Positions 5,156 through 6,506 of a stretch of 6,506 nt of DNA are shown piece by piece; position 1 is the stretch's first letter; the number at the start of each line of letters is the position of its first letter. The stretch is from Roseburia sp. CAG:303 (lineage in GTDB: Bacteria; Bacillota; Clostridia; Lachnospirales; Lachnospiraceae), in the NCBI GenBank assembly GCA_000437755.1, contig FR900113.1, positions 5,839 to 12,344 of the forward strand, read 5' to 3'. Below the pieces are notes generated by a model. That model had not been told where the DNA came from, did not search any database, and worked only from the letters and a program-made list of their open reading frames with translations. The translations under genes were made by a program, and so were the position numbers.

Positions 5156-6364
5156 ATGAAGATTATATTACCGGACAGTGTAAAGAGAATCATCGGGATT
5201 CTGGAAGAAAACGGTTACGAAGCTTATGCGGTGGGCGGATGTGTGCGTGACAGCCTTCTTGGAAAACAGCCAAAGGACTGGGATATTACCACATCTGCAA
5301 AGCCGGAGCAGGTCAAGGCACTGTTCCACAGAACCATTGACACGGGCATTGAACATGGCACGGTTACGGTCATGATGCATCATGAAGGGTATGAGGTAAC
5401 GACATACCGGATTGACGGAAAGTACGAGGATGGCAGACACCCGAAAGAAGTGATTTTCACACCGAGTCTGGAAGAAGACCTGAAGCGCCGGGATTTTACG
5501 ATCAATGCCATGGCATACAGCGACCGTACCGGGATTGTGGATAAATTCCACGGAGTGGAGGATCTGCAGTCACACATTATCCGCTGTGTGGGTGTGGCAA
5601 AAGAGCGGTTTACGGAAGATGCCCTGCGGATCTTAAGAGCGGTGCGGTTCAGTGCCGCTCTGGATTTCTCCATCGAAGAGGAAACCCTGCAGGCACTGAC
5701 GGAATTAGCACCGAATCTGCGGAAAATCAGCCGTGAGAGAATACAGGCAGAGCTGGAGAAACTGCTTATGTCCGACCATCCGGAACGTGCAGAGCTTCTG
5801 TTTTTCACCGGAATTATTCCGGAGATCTTTGACGGATGTCTGCAGGTAACGGCACAGGAGAGCCTTGCGGATATGCTCGTACAGTTATGCCGATCGCCAA
5901 AGCAGCATTATATCCGCTGGAGTCTGTTTCTCGGCGGTCTTGCATATGAAGGTGTATTAAAAAGTCTGAAATTCGACAATAAGACGATACGGATCTGCGA
6001 AAAATACCATGCATACCGGCAGGAAAAGCTGCGTGCGGACAAATCAGCGATCCGTCATCTGGCGGTAAGCATAGGCAGTGATATTTTCTTCGATTATCTG
6101 GATTTCCGCCAGGCAGTCGGGAATGAAGATCCGCAGGTGCTTGAGCAGGTACGGAGACTGTATCAGGAGATCGTGGACGATGGAGATGCACTCAGTCTGA
6201 AAGAACTGGCAGTCAATGGAAAGCTTCTGGCGGAGTGCGGAGTCGCACCCGGTGCAGAGATGGGCAGGATTCTGAATGAATTATTTGACCTGGTTCTGAC
6301 CGATGCTGGATTGAACGAAAAAGAAATTCTATTAAAAATTATCAGTTCTAAAAAAACATCTTGA
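5156..6364 (+). CDS. cca: CCA tRNA nucleotidyltransferase
   Basis: A 402-residue class II nucleotidyltransferase of the bacterial CCA-adding/poly(A) polymerase family. It builds or repairs the 3' CCA end of tRNAs using CTP and ATP without a template. Motifs are in order: GGCVRD (27-32) with the catalytic DWD (D41, D43), RRDFTINAMAY (111-121), EDALRILRAVRF (154-165, the nucleotide-recognition EDxxR) and ISRERIQAEL (191-200). The C-terminal helical part has a 'LAVNGKLLAECGVAPGAEMG' segment typical of the family. No HD phosphohydrolase signature is seen. The frame is open further upstream to 5021, but that stretch overlaps proS and reads as nonsense. ATG 5156 starts one base after the proS stop, with only a weak AAGG site (5143-5146), so translational coupling to proS is likely. 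Whether it adds the full CCA or only part cannot be told from motifs seen. Confidence 0.95.
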   Translation: MKIILPDSVKRIIGILEENGYEAYAVGGCVRDSLLGKQPKDWDITTSAKPEQVKALFHRTIDTGIEHGTVTVMMHHEGYEVTTYRIDGKYEDGRHPKEVIFTPSLEEDLKRRDFTINAMAYSDRTGIVDKFHGVEDLQSHIIRCVGVAKERFTEDALRILRAVRFSAALDFSIEEETLQALTELAPNLRKISRERIQAELEKLLMSDHPERAELLFFTGIIPEIFDGCLQVTAQESLADMLVQLCRSPKQHYIRWSLFLGGLAYEGVLKSLKFDNKTIRICEKYHAYRQEKLRADKSAIRHLAVSIGSDIFFDYLDFRQAVGNEDPQVLEQVRRLYQEIVDDGDALSLKELAVNGKLLAECGVAPGAEMGRILNELFDLVLTDAGLNEKEILLKIISSKKTS

Positions 6365-6389
6365 TAATATATTAAAAATAGGATATACT
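6361..6389 (+). promoter_or_regulatory. Promoter of the downstream 6S RNA candidate
   Basis: TTGATA (6361-6366), a 17-base spacer and TATACT (6384-6389). The -35 box contains the cca stop codon TGA. The start would be near 6396. No terminator separates cca from this site. Confidence 0.65.
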
Positions 6390-6395
6390 ATCAGT

Positions 6396-6506
6396 AGATG
6401 ATAAAGAGATACGATTCCTGGGGTGTTCGATAACCCCGTATATTTTGAACCTACATTTGTTTAAACGGGATTCCTATATTGCTGACAGGATGGAAAGCCT
6501 CCTGCG
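6396..6506 (+). ncRNA. ssrS: Probable 6S RNA (SsrS), 5' part, cut by the right edge
   Basis: About 110 bases follow a strong promoter with no ribosome binding site or meaningful frame. The stretch has 6S-like features as I remember them from Clostridia: a GGGGT...ACCCC hairpin (6420-6424, 6433-6437), then TATATTTTGAACC, TTTAAACGGG and ATTCCTATATTG. CCCGT (6435-6439) can alternatively pair with ACGGG (6465-6469). 6S RNA mimics an open promoter and binds sigma-A RNA polymerase in stationary phase. The identification rests on recalled sequence similarity, and the 3' half needed to close the terminal stem is outside the window. The alternative is a leader of a downstream gene. Confidence 0.6.

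Noticed and set aside
5380..5808. Minus-strand frames opposite cca (also 5168-5551 and 5814-6191)
   Set aside because: These are shadow frames of a well-supported conserved gene, without start signals or domains.
6490..6506. ATG at 6490 as the start of a new gene
   Set aside because: There is no properly spaced ribosome binding site, and the stretch fits better as part of the 6S RNA candidate.

Overview
The window looks like a chromosomal stretch from a low-to-moderate GC, Gram-positive Clostridia relative, probably a Lachnospiraceae-type gut anaerobe. This rests on AGGAGG-type ribosome binding sites, sigma-A promoters with extended -10 (TGn) elements, a short archaeal/eukaryotic-type ProRS, a sortase-anchored surface protein with IPKTG and Thr/Glu-rich stalk, and a Clostridia-like 6S RNA candidate. 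All genes lie on the + strand. The genus is inferred, not shown.

Layout. (1) 2-553: the 3' part of a membrane protein with a bacterial PH-like fold, open through the left edge. (2) 554-829: a compact non-coding stretch holding a near-consensus promoter (586-614), a strong intrinsic terminator (676-713) that together would make a ~93-nt RNA, and a second promoter (741-768) for the next gene. (3) 830-1816: an AT-rich regulator/antitoxin-like protein with an MqsA/YgiT-type zinc finger, a helix-turn-helix and a C-terminal Panacea (DUF4065/SocA-like) domain. No recognisable toxin partner is present. (4) 1817-2180: non-coding, with a promoter-like site and a 205-bp miniature inverted-repeat element (1932-2136) flanked by perfect 13-bp direct repeats. 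(5) 2181-3536: a surface protein that has lost its signal peptide and most of its VWA domain but keeps an Ig-like domain and sorting signal, followed by a terminator. (6) 3620-6364: a housekeeping operon, proS then cca, one base apart, with its own promoter. (7) 6361-6506: a promoter overlapping the cca stop and the 5' part of a probable 6S RNA running off the right edge.

How it fits together. The right half is stable core functions: prolyl-tRNA charging, tRNA CCA-end synthesis, and global RNA polymerase control by 6S RNA. The left half looks accessory and rearranged: an AT-rich antitoxin-like gene without a partner, a MITE, and a decapitated surface-protein gene side by side. The most notable items are the MITE with its target-site duplication, the partnerless Panacea protein, the promoter-terminator unit in front of it, and the truncated cell-wall protein.
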